DNA from: Bacilli bacterium
GTDB lineage: Bacteria > Bacillota_I > Bacilli_A > RFN20 > CAG-449
DNA length: 29,043 nucleotides
NCBI GenBank assembly: GCA_900755065.1
Contig: CAAEFC010000021.1
Location: forward strand, 1-29,043
Direction of reading: 5' to 3'
Shown: in pieces, positions 1 through 8,467 of the stretch
Position numbering within the stretch: position 1 is the first letter of the stretch
Layout of the letters: each line of letters starts with the position of its first letter
Made by a program: the position numbers and the translations under genes
Notes under the pieces: model-generated
The model's input: the letters and a program-made list of their open reading frames with translations, nothing else
Told to the model about the DNA's origin: nothing
Database searches by the model: none

Positions 1-852
1 CTGAACTCCGGCTGATTTCCGCAAGGCTTTCATCTTGCGGCAGGACTCTTTGCGGTCAAACCCGTACCCGATCGAGCAGATGTGAGTGAAAAGCATAAAA
101 TAAAACGACTTGGCTTTCTCCTCTTTCAGATCCGGCCTTTGAATTCTTTGCACGAAATTCAGATATTCGTTTATGACGATTTCAAATTCCTGGACGAAAT
201 TCTCGTTATACGCCTGAATGGCGCTGCCGCTATGAACCGAGTAAAGATAATGCAAATCGACGCAATTGACAAAGGAAAAACGTTTTTCCAGCAGTTCGAG
301 AAGATACAGCATACCCTCCACGCAAGTGAGGTGATACGCATGCCTTCCTCTCAGCACTCCTCTTCGGATAACCTTGTTCCAGAGATTGTTGAAAAGCGGT
401 TCCGAGAGGAAATCCCGGATCATTTCCTGAGAGAATTCCGTTTTGACATTCGGCGGAAAGGGATAAGAAATCTGTTTCTCCCGGTTGAATCCGATTAACG
501 ATGTGGTCAGAAAAAGCACGTCCGCTTGCGTCCGGTCGATAACCGCACTCAGTTTCGCGAGTATCCCCTGTTCCAGGTAATCGTCCGAATCCAAAAAGAA
601 CAGATAATCCCCTTTCGCCGTTTCCATGGCTTTCTTCCTGGATAAATAGAGTCCCTCGTTTTCCTGATAGACGATGCGAATCCGATCGCCCTCAACACCC
701 TTTAAATAGCGGATCGTTTCCTCGTCCGACCCGTTATCGACCATGACGATTTCATAATCGGAAAAATCCTGCGAACGGACAGACTCCAAACAGCGCGGAA
801 GCGTTTTTAAAGAATTTCTGACGGGAATGCAAACGGTGAAACGTACACTCAT
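1..852 (-). CDS. Family 2 glycosyltransferase, 3' end cut off by window
   Basis: This is a GT-A fold (GT2) glycosyltransferase, expected to transfer a sugar from a nucleotide donor to the lipid-linked repeat unit at the inner membrane face. The first 284 codons are present and the frame is still open at base 1, so the C-terminus is missing. Residues 1-100 carry the GT2 signatures: CIPVRNS near the N-terminus, VDNGSDEE in the nucleotide-binding strand, and LFFLDSDDYLE with the metal-binding DxD. The start is the ATG at 852, whose ATGA overlaps the stop of the upstream GT4 gene, the coupling style used throughout this operon. Donor and acceptor cannot be told from sequence. Confidence 0.9.
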   Translation of the reverse strand, partial: MSVRFTVCIPVRNSLKTLPRCLESVRSQDFSDYEIVMVDNGSDEETIRYLKGVEGDRIRIVYQENEGLYLSRKKAMETAKGDYLFFLDSDDYLEQGILAKLSAVIDRTQADVLFLTTSLIGFNREKQISYPFPPNVKTEFSQEMIRDFLSEPLFNNLWNKVIRRGVLRGRHAYHLTCVEGMLYLLELLEKRFSFVNCVDLHYLYSVHSGSAIQAYNENFVQEFEIVINEYLNFVQRIQRPDLKEEKAKSFYFMLFTHICSIGYGFDRKESCRKMKALRKSAGVQ

Positions 853-1889
853 GCGATCAACTTCTCCCATAAAACGCCGATGTTTTCCGATGAATACTTT
901 TCTCTTTCTTTCCGGGCGTTTTCTTCCATTTCTTTTACTGCCTCCGGATCGGTTTCCAGCAATAAAAGCGACTCGACCAATGCTTTTCGATCGTTCATCG
1001 GTACTAATTTACCATTATATCCGTCTCGAATCAAGGCCTTTGTGCCCCCGCCGTAACTATCGGTGGCGACCGAATAAATTCCTAAGGACAACGCTTCCAT
1101 TAACGCATTCGGCATTCCTTCAAAATCGGAAGTCAGCACGAAAGCCGAAGCATTCGCGATGCAGGATAACGCATTCGGACAAAATCCTTTAAAAAAGATG
1201 TAAGGCGAAGCCTTCTTCTCTTCCGTATATTGCCTGTACGTCTGCAAAAGTTGCCCTTCGCCGTAAATTTCCAGAATATACTCGTTGTATCTTTCGTGAA
1301 AATCAATCATTGCATCGAGAAGAAGGCCGATATTTTTTTGCTCTTCCAGCCGGGAAACGGTAACGATTTTTTTCTCGGCCGCCGTCCGTTGAATCCGAAA
1401 AACTTCATCGTTGACGGGATTGGGAATGATCGAATAACGGCGAACCCGCCGGAACAGTTTTTTCTGTTCTTCGGTTTGAAAAACAACATGCGCCGCCCGA
1501 AGGAAAGTCCAGTATTGAATCATTCTTCCGATCGGAGATTTAAACTCCGACTTCGGGTAATTCCGGCAGGAAGTGAAGACCCGAATGTCTTTGTATTTCG
1601 ATAAGACGAAAGCATAGTACAATTCAAACGTAATGATCGCGGCAATCTGATTCTTTTTCATAAAGTCGTGCGCCTGTTTGCACCGACCCGTCACTTTTTT
1701 CAACTTCGACGCATTGTCGTTCAACTGAATGACCTCGATTCTTTCGTCGATGGCGTACTTAGCCTCTTTTGAAAAAACAAACAGCGTAACGCCGTATCCC
1801 TTTTTTGCGAAATGCGTAGCCAGAACCGAGATGACTCTCTCGGCACCGCCGCTTCCCAACCTCGAAACTAAAAAGGCAATCTTTTTCAT
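849..1889 (-). CDS. Family 4 glycosyltransferase (GT-B fold)
   Basis: A 346-residue retaining glycosyltransferase of the GT4 group. It begins MKKIAFLVSRLGSGGAERV, the glycine-rich start typical of this family. The C-terminal donor domain has TVSRLEEQKN and the EX7E motif in DFEGMPNALMEALSLG. An in-frame extension back to 1976 exists, but the ATG at 1889 is preferred: GGAGG lies 8 nt upstream and the ATGA there overlaps the stop of the preceding GT2 gene. It should add one sugar of the repeat unit in the cytoplasm. Which sugar is unknown; rhamnose, galactofuranose and a CDP-6-deoxyhexose are all made by this locus. Confidence 0.9.
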   Translation of the reverse strand: MKKIAFLVSRLGSGGAERVISVLATHFAKKGYGVTLFVFSKEAKYAIDERIEVIQLNDNASKLKKVTGRCKQAHDFMKKNQIAAIITFELYYAFVLSKYKDIRVFTSCRNYPKSEFKSPIGRMIQYWTFLRAAHVVFQTEEQKKLFRRVRRYSIIPNPVNDEVFRIQRTAAEKKIVTVSRLEEQKNIGLLLDAMIDFHERYNEYILEIYGEGQLLQTYRQYTEEKKASPYIFFKGFCPNALSCIANASAFVLTSDFEGMPNALMEALSLGIYSVATDSYGGGTKALIRDGYNGKLVPMNDRKALVESLLLLETDPEAVKEMEENARKEREKYSSENIGVLWEKLIA

Positions 1890-2776
1890 GACTTCCGCCT
1901 CCTTTTCTTGAAGAAAAACGCATAGTAGATCATCGAAGGCACGATATTGATCCGGAAATACTTTTTGCTGTTGCAATCGTTCATCATTTCTTTCCGCGTC
2001 CTTCCGGCCAGTTTTGAATAACAGTAATAGTAAATACTTCCTTTCAGCCGGTTGTAACGGGTGAAACGGCGATCGATGTAAAGGTTAAACGTCTCATAGA
2101 CGCCGACCGGATTCCGGGCCTTTGTTTCCAGAATGTTTTGCGTCAGTCCGTCGTTCAGGTAATTTCCGATGTAAATGCATCGATTCGTATAAACCATTTG
2201 ATACCGATCGGCCATTTTTATCCAGATATAACTTTCCATCAGAAACTTTTCGTTTCCGAACGAAGGAAACGGATACTGAATCAATACGTCGCGAAGAAAC
2301 ACTTCCGCTTTATCTCCCAAGCCGTCGTTCTTGTTGATTCTCTCTTCGATGTAATCGGAAATATGTTCAAAGTCCGGTCTCTTTCCGTTGATTTGCCCGT
2401 CTTTGAACGATCTTAAAAACGAAAATCCGGCAATCCGGCGGCTGTCCAATTCGTCGGCGTACTTGCGATCGTATTCCTGAATCGTTCCGATCGCATCAGG
2501 CGTCAGGGTATCGTCCGAATCGACAATGAAGACATACTTTCCTCTTGCGGCGGTTACGCCGCGATTCACCGCGATGTGTTTTCCCGAATTCTTCTGTCGG
2601 ATCAATGTAAGCGGAATATCCGCGAAATCCCGGACGACGTTTTCTAACCCATCGGTACTTCCGTCGTCGACCAGAATCCATTCAAAATCATCGTTCGTCT
2701 GCGCTTTCAGAGAACGGTACAATTCCGCGATGACATACGCTCTGTTATAAACAGGGGTTACGATCGAAACTAACAT
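1886..2776 (-). CDS. Family 2 glycosyltransferase
   Basis: A 296-residue GT2 enzyme. The N-terminal half holds SIVTPVYNRAY, the nucleotide-binding LVDDGSTDG and the metal site VDSDDTLTPD. The C-terminal half is basic and aromatic (KGSIYYYCYSKLAGRTRK, ending KKRRRKS), consistent with peripheral membrane attachment. The start at 2776 overlaps the upstream GT4 stop by 7 nt, and its own stop is coupled to the next gene by ATGA. Its sequence resembles enzymes that extend capsule repeat units. Specificity cannot be assigned. Confidence 0.9.
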   Translation of the reverse strand: MLVSIVTPVYNRAYVIAELYRSLKAQTNDDFEWILVDDGSTDGLENVVRDFADIPLTLIRQKNSGKHIAVNRGVTAARGKYVFIVDSDDTLTPDAIGTIQEYDRKYADELDSRRIAGFSFLRSFKDGQINGKRPDFEHISDYIEERINKNDGLGDKAEVFLRDVLIQYPFPSFGNEKFLMESYIWIKMADRYQMVYTNRCIYIGNYLNDGLTQNILETKARNPVGVYETFNLYIDRRFTRYNRLKGSIYYYCYSKLAGRTRKEMMNDCNSKKYFRINIVPSMIYYAFFFKKRRRKS

Positions 2777-3996
2777 TTCACCAACTCCTCGTAAAGGGCG
2801 ATCAGATGCAGATAATAGCGATCCGCATCGAATTTTTCCTTAGCCAACCGGCTGGAATTTTCGCACATCTCCTTGTATTTTTCATCGGATAATCCGAAAA
2901 TCCAGCGAATCGCCTGCGCAAGGCGATCGGCATTTCCGTATGGGAAGATTCTGCCGTTCACTTCGTCTTCCACCATTTCGGGAAGTCCTCCCTGATCGGA
3001 AACGATGACGGGAGTCCCTTCGGCCATGGCCTCCATGATCGCATAAGGACCGTTCTCGTACCATTCCGAAGGCAAAACGACGCATTTGGCTTTTCTGATC
3101 AGATTTTTCAATTCGTCTCCCTTTTTAAATCCCAGAAGGCGGACGTTCCCCTTCTCGATCTCTTCGCTGAACGTCGATCGGATTTCTTTTTCCAGCGCGC
3201 CTTTTCCTGCGATCCATAACGCCCTGTTTTCTTTCACGCACGCCCGGATCAAAGTCTGGATTCCCTTTTCTTTGGAAAGTCTTCCGAAGTACAGAACATA
3301 ATCGGACCGATCGTAAGAACAACCGTATTCCGTATCCGGATCCAAAAGATTCGGAAGGTGAATCATCGGTTTTTCCGTAAAATGGCTTTCCCCGTATTTT
3401 TCCAGATAAAAACGGGAAGGGACGATATACGCATCGATCTGATCGTATATCTTCATCCGTTTGTAATTGGTCGCTTCGACATAAGCCAGAAGGCTCTTTA
3501 ATTTTGACTCCTGCACGCAGGCGTTTTTCATGCAAGGGCGAAAAGTACCGCGCGACGGGCAGTCATTGCAAATCTTTCCGTGATTCAGCATCATATAATT
3601 CGGGCAGATGCCGATCAGGTCGTGCAGCGTCCAGACGATCGGAATCTTCCTTTTCCGGATTTCCGAAACGATCGACAAGGTCAACTGGTGATGAACCAGA
3701 TTGAAATGCACGATATCCGGCTTCTCGGAATCGAGCAAACGGGCGATCTTTCTTTTGGCTTCGAAAGAATAGAGATATTTCACCGCATACTTGATTTTCT
3801 TAAACGGGTTCCCGGTTCTGTAATCGATGTTTTTGACGAAAAACTTTTCCCCTTTTCTTGTTTCGTTTCTTTCGTCGGTCATGGAAAACCAGACCACTTC
3901 GTGGCCGTTTTTCTTCAAGATCTTTTCCAGCGCGAAGCAATAGGTTTCCGAACCGCCGACAGTATGCAAAAACTTGTTTACGATCAACACTTTCAT
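2770..3996 (-). CDS. Family 4 glycosyltransferase with cysteine cluster
   Basis: A 408-residue GT-B enzyme. It opens MKVLIVNKFLHTVGGSETY, has TLHDLIGICPNYMM in the acceptor domain, a cysteine-rich insert (CNDCPSRGTFRPC, then another Cys) and the GT4 signature YFGRLSKEKG followed by EWYENGPYAIMEAMAEG (EX7E). The cysteine insert between the acceptor-domain strands is a known feature of one GT4 subgroup. The frame is open far upstream (to 4581), but that stretch is antisense to the neighbour. The ATG at 3996 gives a GT4-like N-terminus and an ATGA overlap with the upstream GT2 gene. Confidence 0.9.
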   Translation of the reverse strand: MKVLIVNKFLHTVGGSETYCFALEKILKKNGHEVVWFSMTDERNETRKGEKFFVKNIDYRTGNPFKKIKYAVKYLYSFEAKRKIARLLDSEKPDIVHFNLVHHQLTLSIVSEIRKRKIPIVWTLHDLIGICPNYMMLNHGKICNDCPSRGTFRPCMKNACVQESKLKSLLAYVEATNYKRMKIYDQIDAYIVPSRFYLEKYGESHFTEKPMIHLPNLLDPDTEYGCSYDRSDYVLYFGRLSKEKGIQTLIRACVKENRALWIAGKGALEKEIRSTFSEEIEKGNVRLLGFKKGDELKNLIRKAKCVVLPSEWYENGPYAIMEAMAEGTPVIVSDQGGLPEMVEDEVNGRIFPYGNADRLAQAIRWIFGLSDEKYKEMCENSSRLAKEKFDADRYYLHLIALYEELVKC

Positions 3997-5090
3997 AGCG
4001 CTTTTTCCTTTGCTTGATTGACCTGTTTCGCCTGAATCCGAATGTATTTTTCCCGGTTTCGTTCGCGGTATCGGTTGATGAACCTGGCTTCGGCGATGCA
4101 TAAAAACTTCCATCGCCATTTCAAAGGCAGAACCATGATTTTCATCAATCCGTCCGGTTTCGCTTTTCGGATCGCCTCGCGCGCGTCTTCGTCTTTCAGA
4201 ATTTCCGCGATCGCCTTTTTCTTTTCTTTGGCGGAGAAACTTTCGTTTGCGACGATTTCCTGTATGCATTGAACGATTCTTTCGGCAAAAAAAGTATAGA
4301 GAATGCTCCACGAAGAAGCGTCTTTCAGTTGCCAATACGTAAAGATTTCTTTCGTATGCAGATAATGCTCTTTCTTTTTTTGAAACAAATGAAAATGATA
4401 GACGGAATTCAATTCGCTCGACGAACGCGAACGGAAATAGTGATACAACGGATTCGGAATAAACACCGCCTTTTCGACGTCCCGGATATAATCCATGTTG
4501 AAATGATGATCTTCCAGTTTGGTTACTCTGTACCGGATATGATTCTTTTCGATGTTCGCTCTTTTGTAAAGTTTGTTCCACGGCACGGTCAGTATGGATT
4601 GATTCAGATAGCGTGCGGCGTTAAGTCTGAAATCCTCCTGATTCAGAAACAACCGCTCCGCAGGGCAAACCGGAAGCGAAAGACAGCGGTCTTCCAGCAC
4701 GTACTCCATAAACCAACCGAATACAACGAGATCAAGATCGTTCTTTTCCGCAGTTTCCACGGCCAGACGGACCGTGTCGGGTTCAATGGAATCGTCCGAA
4801 TCGACGACGTAAACGTATTTTCCCTTGCAGATATCCAACGCCTGATTTCTTGCTTCCGCGAGGAAAAGATTCTCTTTGTTATCGATCAGAACGATCCGGG
4901 AATCTTTTTCCATAAACGCCCTGATCTGATCCAGCGAATGATCGTCCGATCCGTTGTTGACGATGATGAATTCAAGATTCGCATAAGTCTGATCCAACAC
5001 GCTCTGTATCGATACGGGCAGAAACTTCTCCGTATTGTAAACGGACATGATGACTGAAACGAGTGCTTCCTGTGCGCCGGTCATCGTCAT
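3993..5090 (-). CDS. Family 2 glycosyltransferase
   Basis: A 365-residue GT2 enzyme with SVIMSVYNTEKFL, the nucleotide-binding IIVNNGSDDHS, KENLFLAEARNQALD and the metal-binding VVDSDDSIEPD. After about residue 120 the sequence becomes less conserved, and it ends in a basic helix. The ATG at 5090 overlaps the stop of the RmlC-like gene (ATGA). A second in-frame ATG two codons later is possible. Its position directly behind the CDP-6-deoxyhexose genes makes it a candidate for using that donor, but this is inference from gene order only. Confidence 0.9.
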   Translation of the reverse strand: MTMTGAQEALVSVIMSVYNTEKFLPVSIQSVLDQTYANLEFIIVNNGSDDHSLDQIRAFMEKDSRIVLIDNKENLFLAEARNQALDICKGKYVYVVDSDDSIEPDTVRLAVETAEKNDLDLVVFGWFMEYVLEDRCLSLPVCPAERLFLNQEDFRLNAARYLNQSILTVPWNKLYKRANIEKNHIRYRVTKLEDHHFNMDYIRDVEKAVFIPNPLYHYFRSRSSSELNSVYHFHLFQKKKEHYLHTKEIFTYWQLKDASSWSILYTFFAERIVQCIQEIVANESFSAKEKKKAIAEILKDEDAREAIRKAKPDGLMKIMVLPLKWRWKFLCIAEARFINRYRERNREKYIRIQAKQVNQAKEKAL

Positions 5091-5668
5091 TCACCTAAAA
5101 AATCATCGTACCGATCCATGAATTCTCTCCATGAAGGCAGATTTTCGTCTTTTGACGAGAGAATGACATTTTCTTTGCCGCCGATTTCTTCATACGGCCA
5201 GTCGATCGCCATATCCGGGTCGTCAAAACGGATTCCGTCATCGTATTCGCCATAAAACTTTTCGCCGCATTTGTACGAAACGACGGAATCTTCAAGAACA
5301 AGGTAGCCGTGTCCGAATCCTTCCGGAACGAGGAGTTCCACCTGGTTTTCTCCGGTTAAACAGTACCCTTGCCACTTCATAAAAGTGGGCGAATCTTTTC
5401 TTAAATCGATGATGACGTCAAAGACTTTTCCCGAGACGCAACGAACGAGTTTGGCCTGCTGTTTCTTTCTTTGAAAATGCATCGCGCGAATGACGCCTTT
5501 TTTTGAAATCGTGTAAAAAACCTCCGCCAAATCGTGATGAATCCCGTTGTTCTCAAAAACTTCTCTGGAATAATCTTTCAAAAATCCGCCTCGGTTATCT
5601 TCGGCGAAAAACGGCGTGATCTTGTAGGCGCCTTCCAACTCTAACCGCTCGAAATTCCACTTTTGCAT
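5087..5668 (-). CDS. RmlC-like 3,5-epimerase, probably acting on a CDP-4-keto-6-deoxyhexose
   Basis: A 193-residue cupin of the dTDP-4-dehydrorhamnose 3,5-epimerase family. The catalytic residues known for RmlC have counterparts here: His64 in IRAMHFQ, Tyr132 in SYKC and Asp174 in LSSKDENLP. A second, more typical RmlC (25878-26423) sits with the dTDP-rhamnose genes, where the His motif reads LRGLHFQ. This copy lies directly behind the CDP-glucose 4,6-dehydratase and a reductase, so its substrate is probably the CDP-linked 4-keto sugar. The start at 5668 has AGGGGAA upstream. It follows the reductase after a 4-nt gap and is coupled to the next gene by ATGA. Confidence 0.82.
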   Translation of the reverse strand: MQKWNFERLELEGAYKITPFFAEDNRGGFLKDYSREVFENNGIHHDLAEVFYTISKKGVIRAMHFQRKKQQAKLVRCVSGKVFDVIIDLRKDSPTFMKWQGYCLTGENQVELLVPEGFGHGYLVLEDSVVSYKCGEKFYGEYDDGIRFDDPDMAIDWPYEEIGGKENVILSSKDENLPSWREFMDRYDDFLGE

Positions 5669-5672
5669 TTTC

Positions 5673-6590
5673 TCATTCCCCTTTTCTGATATAATCGGCC
5701 GTCATTCTGATTCCGTCAGAAAAAGAAATCCGGTTTTTATATCCGGTGTCCCTCTCGACTTTTTTCAGATCAAACTGAGCGTAATCGATATCTTTCCCTC
5801 TGAACGGCAGATCGCCTAAGCCGATCTCGGCCGTCGGATCCACAATATCTCTCATTTCCAGCAGAAATTCCCTCAGAGGTCTCGGATTTCCGGAGCCGAT
5901 ATAATACCGGTGGAAAGCCTTCCCTTTTTCGGCAATGGCAATCATCGCGTGAATCGCGTCGGTCAAATAAATAAAATCGTACATCTGATATCCGGAAGTA
6001 AACGAGCAGCGCTCCTTGTTGACCATCTTTTTGATGGAAGTATAGATCATTCGGGACGACTTTTCGCCGACGCCGTAAATATTCGTGATGATCACCGGGA
6101 TGAATTCGACCTGATTGATTTTAGCGACGGTTTCCCCCATTAAATGCGCGGCCAGTTTTCCCGTTCCGTAAATGTAACCTCCCGCAGGTTCGATGCCGTC
6201 CGATTGCAGATACTCGTACGTTTCCATCTCATTGATGGAAGAAGCGTATATCATTCTTCTGCACCCTAACTCCCTGCACAGCACGACATAATCGCAAGAC
6301 GTCCGGACATTGTCCAACTGCGTGCGGTAATCCGCGCGGAGAGGTCCGGAAGTGCCTGCCCAGGCCAAGTGAAAAAAGCACTCGTATTCTCCTGATCCGA
6401 TCGCCTCTTTCAACGACAGCGTTTCCCGCCCGGCCACAGAAACGCACCGGACATTCCCGGAATTTGCCAATTCGTCATCGAAGCGAATATCCAAAGCCAC
6501 CACGAAGTAGTTTTTTTCCAGAAGATGCCGTACCAATGTTTTACCGATAAACCCGTTAGCGCCCGTAACGATTGCCTGTTTCATTTTCAT
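5673..6590 (-). CDS. NAD(P)-dependent sugar epimerase/reductase (extended SDR), probably CDP-4-keto-6-deoxyhexose reductase
   Basis: A 305-residue extended short-chain dehydrogenase. Visible features are the Rossmann motif TGANGFIG (residues 9-16), HLAWAGTSG around 74-82, the catalytic Ser pair in YASSIN (115-120) and the YGTGK active-site Tyr/Lys (141-145). Placed between CDP-glucose 4,6-dehydratase and an RmlC-like epimerase, it is likely the final 4-keto reductase of a CDP-6-deoxyhexose pathway. C4 epimerisation is also possible for the fold. The ATG at 6590 is chosen because its ATGA overlaps the rfbG stop. Another in-frame ATG at 6608 would add six residues, and neither has a strong ribosome binding site. 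Confidence 0.82.
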   Translation of the reverse strand: MKMKQAIVTGANGFIGKTLVRHLLEKNYFVVALDIRFDDELANSGNVRCVSVAGRETLSLKEAIGSGEYECFFHLAWAGTSGPLRADYRTQLDNVRTSCDYVVLCRELGCRRMIYASSINEMETYEYLQSDGIEPAGGYIYGTGKLAAHLMGETVAKINQVEFIPVIITNIYGVGEKSSRMIYTSIKKMVNKERCSFTSGYQMYDFIYLTDAIHAMIAIAEKGKAFHRYYIGSGNPRPLREFLLEMRDIVDPTAEIGLGDLPFRGKDIDYAQFDLKKVERDTGYKNRISFSDGIRMTADYIRKGE

Positions 6591-7666
6591 ATTCCACTCT
6601 TTCTGCATAGTCCGTTCAGGAATTCATCGATTTCCCTTTCCATCTCTTCGGGAATTCGTTTCGGATCTTCAAAATACACTTTCGTCCATTCGATAATCTT
6701 TTCCATGCATTCGTCGATATGCCAGCGCGGCACCCAGCCGAAGACATCTTTTATTTTTTGATTATTCAGTTTTAAAAACGCCGCTTCATGCGGTCCGCCG
6801 TCATGAAGATTGATCCAGGAGACCCCCTTTCCCCAATGTTGACAGAACATCGTCACCAGATCGCCGGTATTCACGCAATCGCAATCATCCGGTCCCACAT
6901 TGTAATATCCTTCGTATTTTCTGTCGTCGTATTGCTTTTCAACAATTTCCAGATAAATGTACAGCGGTTCCAATACGTGCTGATAAGGTCTTGTAGAATA
7001 CGGATTGCGCACGACGATCGGTTTCGACTGTTCGACGGCCCGAATGCAATCGGGAATGATTCGATCCGTCGCAAAATCTCCCCCACCGATCACATTGCCC
7101 GCTCTCGCCGTCGAGATCGCGCATCTTCCGTCCTGAAAGAAGGATTTGCGGTAACTGTGCGTAACCAGTTCCGAACAAGATTTGGAATTGGAATAAGGGT
7201 CGTATCCGTCCAGAGGCTCGTCTTCGCCGAAAGGGTGATCCGGAAGATCGTCATTGCGGTAAACTTTATCCGTCGTTACGTTCAGGAAACTCTTTACGCA
7301 GGAATGAAGCCTCACGCATTCGAGAACGTTGACCGTGCCGAGTACATTGGTTTCGTACGTGTATTTGGGCATCTTGTAGGAATCCCTGACCAAAGGCTGA
7401 GCCGCCAGATGCAAAACGCATTCAGGCTGATACCGGTCGAAAACCTCATTCAGCGCGCGAAAATCGCGGATATCGCCGATCACGGAGACCATTCGGCTTT
7501 CGATGCCGGACAAAACGAACAGATTCGGATCCGTCGGAGGGTTCAGCGCATAGCCGATCACTTTCGCCCCTGCGCTTAAAAGCATTTTACAAAGCCAGGT
7601 TCCTTTAAACCCGGTATGTCCCGTCACCAGGACGGTTTTGTCTTTATAAAAATTCAGATCCAGCAT
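6587..7666 (-). CDS. rfbG: CDP-glucose 4,6-dehydratase
   Basis: A 359-residue extended SDR that converts CDP-D-glucose to CDP-4-keto-6-deoxy-D-glucose. The cofactor motif is TGHTGFKGTWL (15-25), whose FKGTWL ending is diagnostic of the CDP-glucose enzymes rather than RmlB (TGGAGFIG). TTDKVYRN (131-138) and YSNSK (158-162) supply the catalytic Thr, Asp, Lys and Tyr/Lys. The length fits the family. The ATG directly follows the rfbF stop (TAAATG), so the two are translationally coupled. Together with rfbF it commits glucose-1-phosphate to a CDP-deoxysugar. Confidence 0.95.
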   Translation of the reverse strand: MLDLNFYKDKTVLVTGHTGFKGTWLCKMLLSAGAKVIGYALNPPTDPNLFVLSGIESRMVSVIGDIRDFRALNEVFDRYQPECVLHLAAQPLVRDSYKMPKYTYETNVLGTVNVLECVRLHSCVKSFLNVTTDKVYRNDDLPDHPFGEDEPLDGYDPYSNSKSCSELVTHSYRKSFFQDGRCAISTARAGNVIGGGDFATDRIIPDCIRAVEQSKPIVVRNPYSTRPYQHVLEPLYIYLEIVEKQYDDRKYEGYYNVGPDDCDCVNTGDLVTMFCQHWGKGVSWINLHDGGPHEAAFLKLNNQKIKDVFGWVPRWHIDECMEKIIEWTKVYFEDPKRIPEEMEREIDEFLNGLCRKSGI

Positions 7667-8443
7667 TTATCGATCCCAAACTTTCCAGGGTGCTTTCCCG
7701 GACGCATCCAACTCTTCCAGTTTTTCCTTCTCCCGCATCGTATCCATGCATTGCCAGAATCCTCGATGAACATACGAATTCAACTGACCCTGCGCCGCTA
7801 ATTTTTGAAGAACGTCTTTTTCGAGAACCGTATCTCTTCCGCGGCACATCTCCAATACCTGCGGTTCGATGACCATAAATCCGATATTGATCACGTCGCC
7901 GTCCAGTTCGGACTTTTCGCGGAACGACTTGACCGTTCCGTCTTCATCGATATCCACCACGCCTTTGCTTTGCCCGAAATTATACACGCATATGGTGGCC
8001 AGTTTTCCCGACTTTCTGTGGCAGGCAATCACGGCGTTGACATCGATGTCGCCGACGGCGTCCCCGTAAGTCAAAAGAAACGTGTCTTCGCCGATATACG
8101 ATCGCGCGCGTTCCAGGCGTCCTCCGGTCTGCGTATGCAATCCGGTATCCGCGACCGTCACTTTCCAATTGAACTTCGGCGCTTTCAGAACGTGTCTCTC
8201 GCCCGTTTCGAAATCAAACGTAATGTCGTTCGTATACATATCGAAATGAGCGAAATACTCTTTGATGACCGCCTGTTTATAACCCGCGCAGACGACAAAT
8301 TCGTTAAACCCCTGCGCGGCATAAATCCGCATAATATGCACCAATATCGGATATTTGCCGATTTCGATCATCGGCTTCGGTTTCAGGTGCGACTCTTCCG
8401 AGATTCTCGTTCCCAATCCTCCCGCCAAAATAACAACTTTCAT
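7667..8443 (-). CDS. rfbF: Glucose-1-phosphate cytidylyltransferase
   Basis: A 258-residue nucleotidyltransferase making CDP-glucose from CTP and glucose-1-phosphate. It shows the pyrophosphorylase signature LAGGLGTRISEES (6-18), KPKPM (21-25), the family-typical TGLHTQTGGRL (100-110) and the metal-binding GDAVGDID (127-134). The SEES and TGGR motifs separate it from RmlA. A strong AGGAGGAG precedes the ATG. It lies 24 nt behind the initiating transferase and is coupled to rfbG. Confidence 0.95.
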   Translation of the reverse strand: MKVVILAGGLGTRISEESHLKPKPMIEIGKYPILVHIMRIYAAQGFNEFVVCAGYKQAVIKEYFAHFDMYTNDITFDFETGERHVLKAPKFNWKVTVADTGLHTQTGGRLERARSYIGEDTFLLTYGDAVGDIDVNAVIACHRKSGKLATICVYNFGQSKGVVDIDEDGTVKSFREKSELDGDVINIGFMVIEPQVLEMCRGRDTVLEKDVLQKLAAQGQLNSYVHRGFWQCMDTMREKEKLEELDASGKAPWKVWDR

Positions 8444-8467
8444 CGTGATCTCCTCCTCTCCCCGCGA

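Noticed and set aside
3997..4581. Upstream extension of the GT4 frame giving a 603-residue protein
   Set aside because: The added part overlaps the coding region of the GT2 gene on the same strand and lacks any motif. The ATG at 3996 gives a normal GT4 start.
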